Source: Kitasatospora sp. NBC_01250
GTDB taxonomy: Bacteria > Actinomycetota > Actinomycetes > Streptomycetales > Streptomycetaceae
Direction: 5' to 3'
NCBI RefSeq assembly: GCF_036226465.1
Contig: NZ_CP108476.1
Span: 434,001 to 498,000, forward strand
DNA: 64,000 nucleotides
In this document: positions 16,636 through 23,908 of the stretch, piece by piece
How the letters are laid out: each line of letters starts with the position of its first letter
How positions within the stretch are numbered: position 1 is the first letter of the stretch
Program-made: the position numbers and the translations under genes
The notes under the pieces: model-generated
Seen by the model: only the letters and a program-made list of their open reading frames with translations
Database searches by the model: none
What the model was told of the DNA's origin: nothing

Positions 16636-18416
16636 GGGGACTCCCAGGGTGCTGTGCGCGACACCATGGGCACGGTGAAGCGGTCGATCGTGGCCAACGT
16701 ATCGCCACGGAAGCAGTAGCGGGTGATGCCGAGGCGGTCGGGATCCTGCCCGGTGCCCGCGGCGGCGGAGTCCGCACGGCCGCTGTCCCCGGCCGGCGGC
16801 GTGGAGTCGCCGAACGACGCCGCCGAGTACATGCAGCTCGTCACGGACTGCGCGTGGGCCGGCTCGTGACCCGTCGCCGCCGCGCGCGCCTCCGAGCTGT
16901 CGTACACGGCCTGCTGCACCGTCGTGCGCGGCATCCCGATCCGGGGCGGCTGCTGATCGCGAGCGCCGGGAACGGGATCGGGTGCCGGGAACGCGTGAGC
17001 GACCAGCAGGAGGCCGCACAGCATCATCACACCCACGCCCATGAGGCCGAGGAGCCCGCTGAGGGCGTTGACGGCACGGCGTTGGACAGCGGTGGGCGAG
17101 AGGCCGGGGCGCGGCGCGGACGGCAGTCCGGGCGACGATTCGGGCATCGGTTCGGGCGACGGTTCACGCATCGGTTCGGGCGACGGAGCGCCCGTGACGG
17201 CCCGGCGCGCTCCCGGGTCCGGCCGCGCCGGGATCCGTGCCGTCACCGCGAAGCCGCCGGACGGCGTCGGGCCCGCCTCCAGGGTGCCGCCGAGCAGTGC
17301 GACCCGTTCCCGCAGCCCGACATGGCCGCGCCCCGAGCCCAGGCCGGTCCCCGCCTGCGGGGCCACGGGCGGCGGCTCGTTGCGCACCCGCACGTCCACC
17401 CGGCGGTCGGTGTGGGTGACCGCCACGGTGACCTGGGCCCCGGCCGCGTACCGGTGCACGTTGGTCAGCGACTCGCGCACCACACGGTGCACCGCACGCC
17501 GCACCTGGGCCGCGCGGTCGTTCAGGTCCGGGCCGTCCCAGGTGAGCTCGACGGGTATGCCGCCGCTGCGCGACTCCTCGGCCAGCGCCTCGACGTCTGA
17601 CCTGGTCCCCGTCGTGTCGGTCAGCGCGTCGGTCCCGGTGTCCCGTCCCAACGGGCCCAGGACACCGAGCACTTCACGCAGCTCCCGCATCGCCTCCGCG
17701 ACGGCCCGGCGCACCAGGACCGCCTCGTCGCGCAGTTCGGGCGACTCCTTCTGCAGGGCCATCTCCAGGCCACCCGTGTGCAGCGAGATCACGCTGAGCC
17801 GGTGGCCGATCAGGTCGTGCATCTCGGCGGCGATCCGGGACCGTTCCTGGATCCGGGACTCGCTCTCCGCGAGCAGGCGGGCCCCCTCCGCGGCGGCGGC
17901 CCTCTCCCGAAGCGCCCGCAGCAGCCGCTCCTCCTGTCCGCTCGAGATGCCGAGAAGTCCCGGCACCACCAGGGTGGTTGCGGCGAGTACGGCACCGAGC
18001 GCGAGCCCGAACGCATGGCGCCCGATCCCGATGACCGGGGCGAACGCCGCACACGCCAGCATCGCCAGCACGGCCGAGGCGGGCAGCACGACGATGCGGC
18101 GCCGAGGAGTCACCAGGTGCCTGGCCGTGGTGTACGCGATCACGGCGGCCGGCAGCCCGGCGGCGGTGGGCAGCAGGCCCACGACGACGGAGATGCCCAG
18201 CAGGCTCGTCGTGGGAAAGCGACGGCGGCCGGCGAGCAGGGCAAGGGCGGCGACGGCGAGGAGCAGCTGGATGCCGCCCAACGAGCCCGATCTCCGCACG
18301 ATCTGATCGGTCAGGACCATCAGCAGCGCGCCGCCGCTCACTTCTGCGAGCGCGCGCCACGGTCCCCGGCCCTGTCTGCCAGGGGCCGTGAACGGAGTTC
18401 GGGAGATGGTGGCCAT
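16632..18416 (-). CDS. Sensor histidine kinase with an extra C-terminal membrane-anchored domain
   Basis: A 594-residue kinase. Residues 20-170 hold four to six membrane helices. The HisKA_3 box IAAEMHDLIGHRLSVISLHT (His near residue 200) and the ATPase motifs ESLTNVHRYA and GRGHVGLRERVALLGGTL follow. Unusually the protein continues with a proline/serine linker of repeated SPEPM units, then another helix (LSGLLGLMGVGVMMLCGLLL) and about 115 residues that would lie outside the membrane, including GMPRTTVQQAVYD and two cysteines. The end domain may sense an outside signal. A GACAAT box ending six bases before the ATG suggests a leaderless transcript. Stop overlaps the response-regulator start. 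Confidence 0.93.
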   Translation of the reverse strand: MATISRTPFTAPGRQGRGPWRALAEVSGGALLMVLTDQIVRRSGSLGGIQLLLAVAALALLAGRRRFPTTSLLGISVVVGLLPTAAGLPAAVIAYTTARHLVTPRRRIVVLPASAVLAMLACAAFAPVIGIGRHAFGLALGAVLAATTLVVPGLLGISSGQEERLLRALRERAAAAEGARLLAESESRIQERSRIAAEMHDLIGHRLSVISLHTGGLEMALQKESPELRDEAVLVRRAVAEAMRELREVLGVLGPLGRDTGTDALTDTTGTRSDVEALAEESRSGGIPVELTWDGPDLNDRAAQVRRAVHRVVRESLTNVHRYAAGAQVTVAVTHTDRRVDVRVRNEPPPVAPQAGTGLGSGRGHVGLRERVALLGGTLEAGPTPSGGFAVTARIPARPDPGARRAVTGAPSPEPMREPSPEPMPESSPGLPSAPRPGLSPTAVQRRAVNALSGLLGLMGVGVMMLCGLLLVAHAFPAPDPVPGARDQQPPRIGMPRTTVQQAVYDSSEARAAATGHEPAHAQSVTSCMYSAASFGDSTPPAGDSGRADSAAAGTGQDPDRLGITRYCFRGDTLATIDRFTVPMVSRTAPWESP

Positions 18417-18528
18417 CGGCCCATTGTCGGGGGCAGCGGCGGGCGTCCGTGTGCGACCTGGGGATGAGGTGCTGCTCCGCCGAAGGCCAGGGTCGCCGGC
18501 CGAGGCGCCCGGCGCGTACGTGCTGTCG

Positions 18529-19017
18529 ATGCTCGGGGTGGACGTGGGCGGGGTGATCGTCGACCGCGTCGCCGCCGGCGAGGACACCTCGTTCTTCGGC
18601 TCGCAGCCCTTGCTGACTCCGGCGGTGGAGGGCGTGTTCGAAGTCCTGGCCCGGCTGACGGCGGAGCCCTTCGAGGGACGGGTGCACCTGATCTCGAAGG
18701 CCGGCCCGAAGGTGGCCGCGAACACCCGGGCGTGGCTGCACCACCACGAGTTCTTCCGTCGCACCGGCATCCCCACCGCGAACCTGCACTTCGTTCGCGA
18801 GCGTGCCGACAAGGCCCCGATCTGCACGCGGTTGGGCCTCACGCACTTCGTCGACGACTGCCTCGGCGTCCTGGGGCATCTCACCACGGTCAGCCACCGC
18901 TACCTGTTCACCGGCGGGCTGGGCGACAATCCGGCCCCGAGCGGGACACCACCGTGGGCGACGGCGGTGTGCACCTGGGCCGAGCCCGCCGACGCGGTGA
19001 CATGCGGCTGCCGGTAG
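18529..19017 (+). CDS. HAD-like hydrolase-fold protein
   Basis: A 162-residue protein with traces of the HAD fold. LGVDVGGVIVD stands where the D-x-D motif would be (the second Asp is Gly), VHLISKAGPK fits the S/T and following motif, and LGLTHFVDDCLGVL matches the distal acidic motif. It also has WLHHHEFFRRTGIP and NLHFVRERADKAPI, typical of 5'-nucleotidase-like small HAD proteins. The missing second Asp makes phosphatase activity doubtful. The start is uncertain: ATG 18529 was chosen, but in-frame GTG codons at 18520 and 18451 are possible. Divergent from the kinase gene. Confidence 0.72.
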   Translation: MLGVDVGGVIVDRVAAGEDTSFFGSQPLLTPAVEGVFEVLARLTAEPFEGRVHLISKAGPKVAANTRAWLHHHEFFRRTGIPTANLHFVRERADKAPICTRLGLTHFVDDCLGVLGHLTTVSHRYLFTGGLGDNPAPSGTPPWATAVCTWAEPADAVTCGCR

Positions 19018-19026
19018 CCTGCCCCG

Positions 19027-19479
19027 GTGGCTGAGGTTTGGGACGAGCGGCAGTTGGCCGCCGACGGGTTCGAGCATGTGTCCAGCGAGTTGGACTGGTA
19101 CGACGGTCCCCGCGGCGGGCTCGTCGGCGTGGGCGGAGTGCCCCACTACTTCCGGTGCCATGACATCGACCTCGCCGTTGCACCGGACGAGTACGTCGTG
19201 TGGCCGGCGGACGCGGCGCTGGCCGGGCTGGAGCGGGAGCAGTGGGCACTCTTCGTCGAGTGGAACCAGCGGTACGAGGACGGCACCGCTGGCTTTGAGC
19301 GGCACCCCGGCCACGGCGGCGTCGACGCCCGGTACGACGAGCTGACGGCCTTGCTCACCCCGCACCGGCAAGCGCCCGCAGGCGCACGGTTGCTGGTCGC
19401 CGAGTGGCGCTACGACGACGGGGACCGGTACCGGGTCGACGGGGTCGACTACTGGGTTCGGTGGCGCGAACGGCGATAG
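19027..19479 (+). CDS. Conserved hypothetical protein
   Basis: A 150-residue soluble, acidic protein. It has the pattern LDWYDGPRGGLVGVGGVPHY, then PDEYVVWP, LEREQWALFVEWNQRYEDG and HPGHGGVDARYDELTALL, reminiscent of uncharacterised actinobacterial proteins. No catalytic motif is recognisable. The -10-like box TAGCCT (19015-19020) ends six bases before the GTG start, and there is no ribosome-binding site, so the transcript is likely leaderless and separate from the HAD-like gene ending just upstream. Confidence 0.78.
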   Translation: MAEVWDERQLAADGFEHVSSELDWYDGPRGGLVGVGGVPHYFRCHDIDLAVAPDEYVVWPADAALAGLEREQWALFVEWNQRYEDGTAGFERHPGHGGVDARYDELTALLTPHRQAPAGARLLVAEWRYDDGDRYRVDGVDYWVRWRERR

Positions 19480-19534
19480 CCGAGCAGGCCGAGCCGTTCA
19501 GGCGGTGCCGACCAGTCGCTTCACGTCGCCGAGT

Positions 19535-19864
19535 TCAGTGCTTCGGCGAGCTCGCGCGGCAGTTCTCCGCCGGCCAGTACGGTGCTTCACAGGGACCTGG
19601 ATCCACCGGCCCAGTTCCACACGGAATGGTGCGCGAGCACCACCCGCACGACAGAGCAGCACGGGCACCGGCCGCTTCCAAACGCCTCGCCACCTCGTCC
19701 GCGGCCTCGTACCAGGTGTCCTTCACGACTACGGCCGGGACTGCATCGAGCAGGAGCTTGCTGTCCCAGAGACTCAGGCCCGACACGGACCGGACGACCC
19801 GGACAAGGTCCAACCTCCTGTCGCCGACCCCGGTCAGCAGCACACTGAACTCCGGGTCCTCCAT
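19535..19864 (-). CDS. Ribosomal protein bL12 C-terminal-domain-like small protein with Cys-rich tail
   Basis: A 109-residue protein. Residues 5-70 follow the C-terminal domain of ribosomal protein L7/L12: FSVLLTGVGDRRLDLVRVVR, then SLWDSKLLLDAVPAVV and EVARRLEAAGARAAL. The N-terminal dimerisation domain and hinge of true bL12 are absent, so it is not the ribosomal stalk protein. The tail adds CGWC and three more cysteines (TIPC, GPC, ENC), which could bind metal. GGGAGGG sits seven bases before the ATG at 19864. Such stand-alone L12-like domains are known in streptomycetes, but their job is unknown. Confidence 0.75.
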   Translation of the reverse strand: MEDPEFSVLLTGVGDRRLDLVRVVRSVSGLSLWDSKLLLDAVPAVVVKDTWYEAADEVARRLEAAGARAALSCGWCSRTIPCGTGPVDPGPCEAPYWPAENCRASSPKH

Positions 19865-19865
19865 G

Positions 19866-19997
19866 ATCCACCCTCCCCAGCTCTCGTGAGCCTGGTCGTG
19901 GCGGGCGGCCACGCCACGCCAGGTCTTGGTCTTCTGGCGAGTACCTGCGGTCGAGGTCTTCCTGGGCCACCCGGATCGCGAAGTCACGCTCGATCAT
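19866..19997 (-). pseudogene. Probable remnant of a YrhB/Imm35-like protein gene
   Basis: From an ATG at 19997 the minus strand encodes MIERDFAIRVAQEDLDRRY, which matches the opening helix of YrhB/Imm35-like small proteins. The following segment that should carry the E-H-x-x-W strand instead reads in another frame (GVAARHDQAHESWGGW) before running into the bL12-like gene. I take it as a frameshifted, truncated remnant about 130 bp long. Assignment to YrhB/Imm35 rests on this short match only. Confidence 0.4.
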
Positions 19998-20080
19998 GCC
20001 CGGCAGCATCTCGTACGGCGCGGAACACATCCAGGGGTTTTCGCCCTTCGAGCGCGTTGTCAGCCGAGGCAAGGACTGGC

Positions 20081-20875
20081 CTAGCCTCGGCCCAGGGCCG
20101 GGACGGCGCCGAGCGTGGCCGCTCGGACTCCGGCCTGGAACCGGCTCGAGGCGCCCAGTTGGTGCAGGATCTCCGCGATATGGCGTCGGCACGTCCGCAG
20201 GGAGATCCCCAGCCGCCGGGCCACCGCTTCGTCCTTGGCCCCCTCCGCGAGCATCCGGACGATCCGCTGCTTGAGCTCCACCTCGGTGCCCGGGATCGGC
20301 ACCGACTCCTGCGGGTGCACCGCCTGCGCCCAGGTGGCCTCGAAGAACAACGCCAACTGCCGTACCAAGGGCGGCTGCTGGACCACGGTGACCTGGACCG
20401 CGCCCGGTGCGGGGATCAGCGCGATGGCCTCGTCGATGATGAGGACCTCGTCCAGCTCGGTCCAGACCGTCCTGACCAGGCAACCGTCCTCCCCCGGCAC
20501 CATCGTCCCCGCCAGGCTCGCCGGGCAGCTGAGCAACTCCCGCACGGCCAGCCGGGGCGACGGCCAGACCGCACCCCGCGTTCTCAGACGGTCCAGGAAC
20601 GTCGTGTCGGACGTGCGGACGTGCCAGACGCACTGCGCACCCTCGGCGAGCACAGCCGCCACCAGGCGGACAGCCTCCTCGCACGTCAGCACCGCCGGGC
20701 GGCCCTCCTCGCGGCGGCGACGCTCGTTCTGCTCGGTCAGGGACCTCACCTGCGCCTGTGCCAGCGCCAACTCGGCCTGCCACCGCTCCAGCTGGCCGGA
20801 GAGTCCCACCAACAGCTCGGCGACCGCCGCCAGGGAGCCCACGGCCCCGACGGTGGAACCGATGTCACTGCTCAT
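20081..20875 (-). CDS. LuxR-type transcriptional regulator (orphan, TrmB-like N-terminus)
   Basis: A 264-residue regulator. An N-terminal coiled coil (ELALAQAQVRSLTEQNERRR) leads into a middle sensory domain of the phospholipase-D-like/TrmB type common in streptomycete LuxR proteins (ECA-like ALTCEEAVRLV, FLDRLRTRGA). The C-terminal helix-turn-helix reads ARRLGISLRTCRRHIAEILH followed by LGASSRFQAG, the LuxR pattern. There is no receiver domain. AGAAGGG lies eight bases before the ATG. Targets unknown; no obvious partner on either side. Confidence 0.88.
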   Translation of the reverse strand: MSSDIGSTVGAVGSLAAVAELLVGLSGQLERWQAELALAQAQVRSLTEQNERRRREEGRPAVLTCEEAVRLVAAVLAEGAQCVWHVRTSDTTFLDRLRTRGAVWPSPRLAVRELLSCPASLAGTMVPGEDGCLVRTVWTELDEVLIIDEAIALIPAPGAVQVTVVQQPPLVRQLALFFEATWAQAVHPQESVPIPGTEVELKQRIVRMLAEGAKDEAVARRLGISLRTCRRHIAEILHQLGASSRFQAGVRAATLGAVPALGRG

Positions 20876-21193
20876 CTGCGGCCCTTCTTCACGCGTCCCC
20901 GCGAACCGATCATGGCGGCCGGCCAACGTGCGGCCCCCGCAACGATCTCAGCCGGGTGCGAAGATCACATGGGTGCTGCGCCCCCAGGTTCCGCGGTGGA
21001 TGCCCGTACACACCGGTTGGGCCGGGGACCGGCCGATGACGGTGGGCCGAACGACTTCTGAATCTCTCTCAGGAAATTCTCATCCAGGCGCAACCGGACG
21101 AGCCCTGCGCCGTGTCCTCTCCTCCGAGTACGCACAGCCGGGCCCCGGGCAGAGGTGGCCCCTCAGCTGTTCCGATGATCCGGGGGGATCCCC
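20876..21193. other. Intergenic region between divergent genes
   Basis: A 318-bp stretch between the LuxR regulator and the DUF4232 lipoprotein. It must hold both promoters. A locally AT-richer patch (TGAATCTCTCTCAGGAAATT, about 21059-21078) could be part of the lipoprotein promoter. No gene or clear repeat is seen. Confidence 0.4.
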
Positions 21194-21925
21194 ATGCGCT
21201 CGCGTTTCCTGTTGACGGTTTCCGCCTCCGCGCTGCTGGCCGGTCTCGGCCTGACGGCCTGCGGTTCCAGCTCGACGGCCGGCCCGGCGAAGGCCGCCGG
21301 GGCCGCGCCGGCATCCGCCGCACCCGTGTCCGCCGCACCGATCGCGGGCCAGTCCGCGGCACCGGCGGCCCCTGCACCGGCGGCCGTCACGCCGGTCGCG
21401 GGCCAGTCGGCCACGCCCGCCCGGGCCACGGCTCCGGGCTCCGCCACACCGGCCGGTGCCACGGCTCCGACGCGCTCGGGCGGCCCGCAGGCCGCCAAGT
21501 GCTCCGCGCAGAACCTGAAGTGGACCCTCACCAACCTCGCCGATGCGAGCACCGACGCCAAGGACCCGGCGAACGCCGAACTCGTCGCCCTCAACTCCGG
21601 CTCCGACAGCTGCACCCTGGCCGGCTACCCGAAGCTCGAATTCCACGTGGGCAAGGGGCCGCAGGCCCTCGGAGTCGGCAAGGGCACCCCTGCTGCGGTG
21701 ACGCTGGGCGCGGGCCGGAAGGCGGTGATCGCCCTGCGCTACTCCGAGCTGAACGGCAAGGGCCCGGACAGCGGCAACTGCCTGGTCACCGCCGGATCCG
21801 CCGATGTCGCCGCCCCGGGTGACGCCACCGTGGTCCGGGTCCCGGTGGTGGACCGGAGCGGCAAGCCGGCCCAGATCACCATCTGCGGCGACGAGGTCCG
21901 GATGAGCCCGCCGGTCGCCCAGTAG
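21194..21925 (+). CDS. DUF4232-domain lipoprotein
   Basis: A 243-residue exported lipoprotein. The signal peptide MRSRFLLTVSASALLAGLGL ends in a lipobox TAC, with Cys23 as the lipidation site. A low-complexity Ala/Pro/Thr/Ser linker (about residues 30-95) leads to the DUF4232 domain, marked by CSAQNLKWTL, LVALNSGSDSCTLAGYPKLE and ALRYSELNG, with four conserved-type cysteines. These are common, uncharacterised actinobacterial surface proteins. GGGGGATCCCC (weak purine-rich site) precedes the ATG. Confidence 0.93.
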   Translation: MRSRFLLTVSASALLAGLGLTACGSSSTAGPAKAAGAAPASAAPVSAAPIAGQSAAPAAPAPAAVTPVAGQSATPARATAPGSATPAGATAPTRSGGPQAAKCSAQNLKWTLTNLADASTDAKDPANAELVALNSGSDSCTLAGYPKLEFHVGKGPQALGVGKGTPAAVTLGAGRKAVIALRYSELNGKGPDSGNCLVTAGSADVAAPGDATVVRVPVVDRSGKPAQITICGDEVRMSPPVAQ

Positions 21926-21967
21926 CTGTCGCGTTCGGTTGGTTCGACCACGTGTTAGCGTGCGCGG

Positions 21968-22507
21968 ATGGGAGATCTGGGATCCATAACGTGGCCGCCC
22001 GAGCCGATCACGACCGAGCGGCTCGTGCTCCGTGCGCCCGAGGCCCGGGACCGTGCGGCATTCATCGAGCTGCTCGCCTCGCCGGAGGTGCACACCTTTC
22101 TCGGCGGCCCCCGGCCGCGGGACGAGCTGGAGCGCGAAATGCCCGCGGTGCCCGAGCCGTGGCCCGGGAGCTTCGTCGTCGAGCTCGACGGGTCGATGAT
22201 CGGCCAGATCCTGCTCAGGCGAGCAGTGGAGGCCCGTCGCCCGGCTGCCGCGGGGAAGGCCAGTCTCGGCTACCTGTTCCTGCCGCGGGCGTGGGGATCC
22301 GGGTACGCCACCGAGGCGTGCGCGGCGGCACTCGGCTGGCTCGCCGACGCACTTCCCGGCGAACCGGTGGTGCTCGCCACCCAGAGCGCCAACCTCGGCT
22401 CGATGCGTCTCGCGGCGAAGCTGGGGTTCACCGAGGTGGAGCGGTTCGAGGCCTGGGGCGCCGAGCAGTGGCTCGGCATGTGGTCCCCGGTCACGCCGTC
22501 CGGCTGA
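21968..22507 (+). CDS. GNAT acetyltransferase, RimJ/RimL type
   Basis: A 179-residue acetyltransferase. The opening ITTERLVLRAPEARDR is the RimJ/RimL start pattern. SLGYLFLPRAWGSGYATEAC carries the acetyl-CoA-binding motif (G-S-G-Y-A), and QSANLGSMRLAAKLGF is the conserved N-x-x-S-x-x-x-x-x-K-x-G-F. Possible targets are ribosomal proteins or small amines. TAGCGT (21956-21961) ends six bases before the ATG and no ribosome-binding site is visible, so it is probably leaderless. Confidence 0.94.
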   Translation: MGDLGSITWPPEPITTERLVLRAPEARDRAAFIELLASPEVHTFLGGPRPRDELEREMPAVPEPWPGSFVVELDGSMIGQILLRRAVEARRPAAAGKASLGYLFLPRAWGSGYATEACAAALGWLADALPGEPVVLATQSANLGSMRLAAKLGFTEVERFEAWGAEQWLGMWSPVTPSG

Positions 22508-22544
22508 AATCCCGCGCGGTACAACGGTCCGTCACATCGCCGCC

Positions 22545-23450
22545 TCAGGCGTCGGTCCCGGCCGGCTTGTCGAGGAGGGTCAGCTCCTCCTCCGTCAGGC
22601 GCAGGGCGCCGGCGGCGATGTTCTCGCTGAGATGCGCCGGGTTCGCGGTGCCGGGAATGGCCAGCACGTGCGGACCGCGGTGGAGGGTCCAGGCAAGCCG
22701 GACCTGGGCGGGCGTCGCACCGTGGGCGCGGGCGACGGTGTGAACACGCGCGTCCTGCTCCTGCGCCGGGACCGCCTCGCGTCGCAGCCCCGAGATGGCG
22801 AAGAACGGGACGAAGGCGATGCCCTGCTCCCGGCACAGGTCCACCATTCCGCTCTCGTCGGCGCGACGCCAGTCCAGGCCGTAGGAGTTCTGCACGCAGA
22901 CCACCGGCGCGATCGCCTGCGCCTCGGCCACGTGCTCCGGCTTGACGTTGGAGAGCCCGAGGTGCCGGACCAGGCCCGCTTCGCGCAGCTCGGCGAGGGC
23001 GCCGAAGTGCTCGGCGATCGAGGCCGTCCCGGGGCCGTTGCGGCGCAGGTTCACCACGTCCAGGTGGTCCCGGCCGAGCTGGCGCAGGTTCTCCTCGACC
23101 TGGCCGCGCAGTTGGTCGGGACGGGCCATGGTGAGCCACTCGCCGGAGGGGTCGCGCCCCGGGCCGACCTTGGTCACCACGACCACGTCCCCGCGCCAGG
23201 AGGCCAGGGCGCGGTTGACGAGCTCGTTCGCGGACCGCAGGGGCGAGAAGTAGAAGGCGGCCGTGTCGATGTGGTTGACGCCCTGCTCGAACGCGCTGTG
23301 CAGCAGGCGGACGGCGACGTCGCGGTCGATCGGTGTGCCGTCGGAGTTCCCCTTCACGCCGTTGCCGGTCAGCCGCATCGCGCCGTATCCGACGCGGTTC
23401 ACCTCCAGGTCCCCGAGCTTCCAGGTCCCTGCTGCTGCCGCTGCGCTCAT
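22545..23450 (-). CDS. Aldo/keto reductase
   Basis: A 301-residue TIM-barrel oxidoreductase using NADPH to reduce carbonyls. The catalytic Asp and Tyr are in VNHIDTAAFY, the Lys in VVVTKVG. The position of the usual His reads VNLRRN, i.e. arginine, which I believe is usual for this subfamily of bacterial AKRs. Cofactor-site motifs LGLSNVKPEHV and IPGTANPAHLSEN are intact. AAGGAG lies six bases before the ATG at 23450. The upstream region holds an inverted TGTGACA/TGTCACA pair that may be a regulator site. Confidence 0.94.
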   Translation of the reverse strand: MSAAAAAGTWKLGDLEVNRVGYGAMRLTGNGVKGNSDGTPIDRDVAVRLLHSAFEQGVNHIDTAAFYFSPLRSANELVNRALASWRGDVVVVTKVGPGRDPSGEWLTMARPDQLRGQVEENLRQLGRDHLDVVNLRRNGPGTASIAEHFGALAELREAGLVRHLGLSNVKPEHVAEAQAIAPVVCVQNSYGLDWRRADESGMVDLCREQGIAFVPFFAISGLRREAVPAQEQDARVHTVARAHGATPAQVRLAWTLHRGPHVLAIPGTANPAHLSENIAAGALRLTEEELTLLDKPAGTDA

Positions 23451-23908
23451 TGCTGCTCCTTCACTCGTCGGTTCGTCAGGCTCTGGAGTATGGAGCGTTC
23501 GCGGGGTGCTGTGACAGGTCGACAGGCTGGGCAAAATGTCACATCCGCATCGGGAACGATCCACCACCGCCCAGCTGTTGTACCTGTCGAGACACGTCGA
23601 GGAAACGACGTGGCCCTGCCGCAAAACCGAGTCGTCCGTTCGGTGGTCCACGTGGTCAGCAGCGATGCCGCGGTGCTGGGCCCTGCCTGGCGGAGCCTGA
23701 CCGGCTCGGTCGTCGGGTCGGCGTTCACGCCCAGGCGCAGCAGCGGCGGCGCACGTAGTCCGGCTCCCCGCGCGCACGGCGACGGTGATCGCCCGCCGAG
23801 CGGTCGATGCCGAACTCAGGCGGACCGTTCTCCGCATTCCGACTGACGCCGACCCGGTCGTGCGACACGATGTCCGCCTGTCGTCCTCACGAGCGAAAGG
23901 CAGCCCGC
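23451..23908. other. Intergenic region between divergent genes
   Basis: About 460 bp. Near the aldo/keto reductase lies GTGACA (23511-23516) and TGTCAC (23537-23542) in inverted orientation, a candidate operator. The rest (about 23560-23890) has open frames in several directions but none with a start, ribosome site and family match; it may contain old gene debris. I support no gene here. Confidence 0.4.

Noticed and set aside
19582..20783. Long frames overlapping the bL12-like gene and LuxR gene
   Set aside because: Only the short MIERDFAIRVAQ segment resembles a known protein; the rest is shadow of the real genes.
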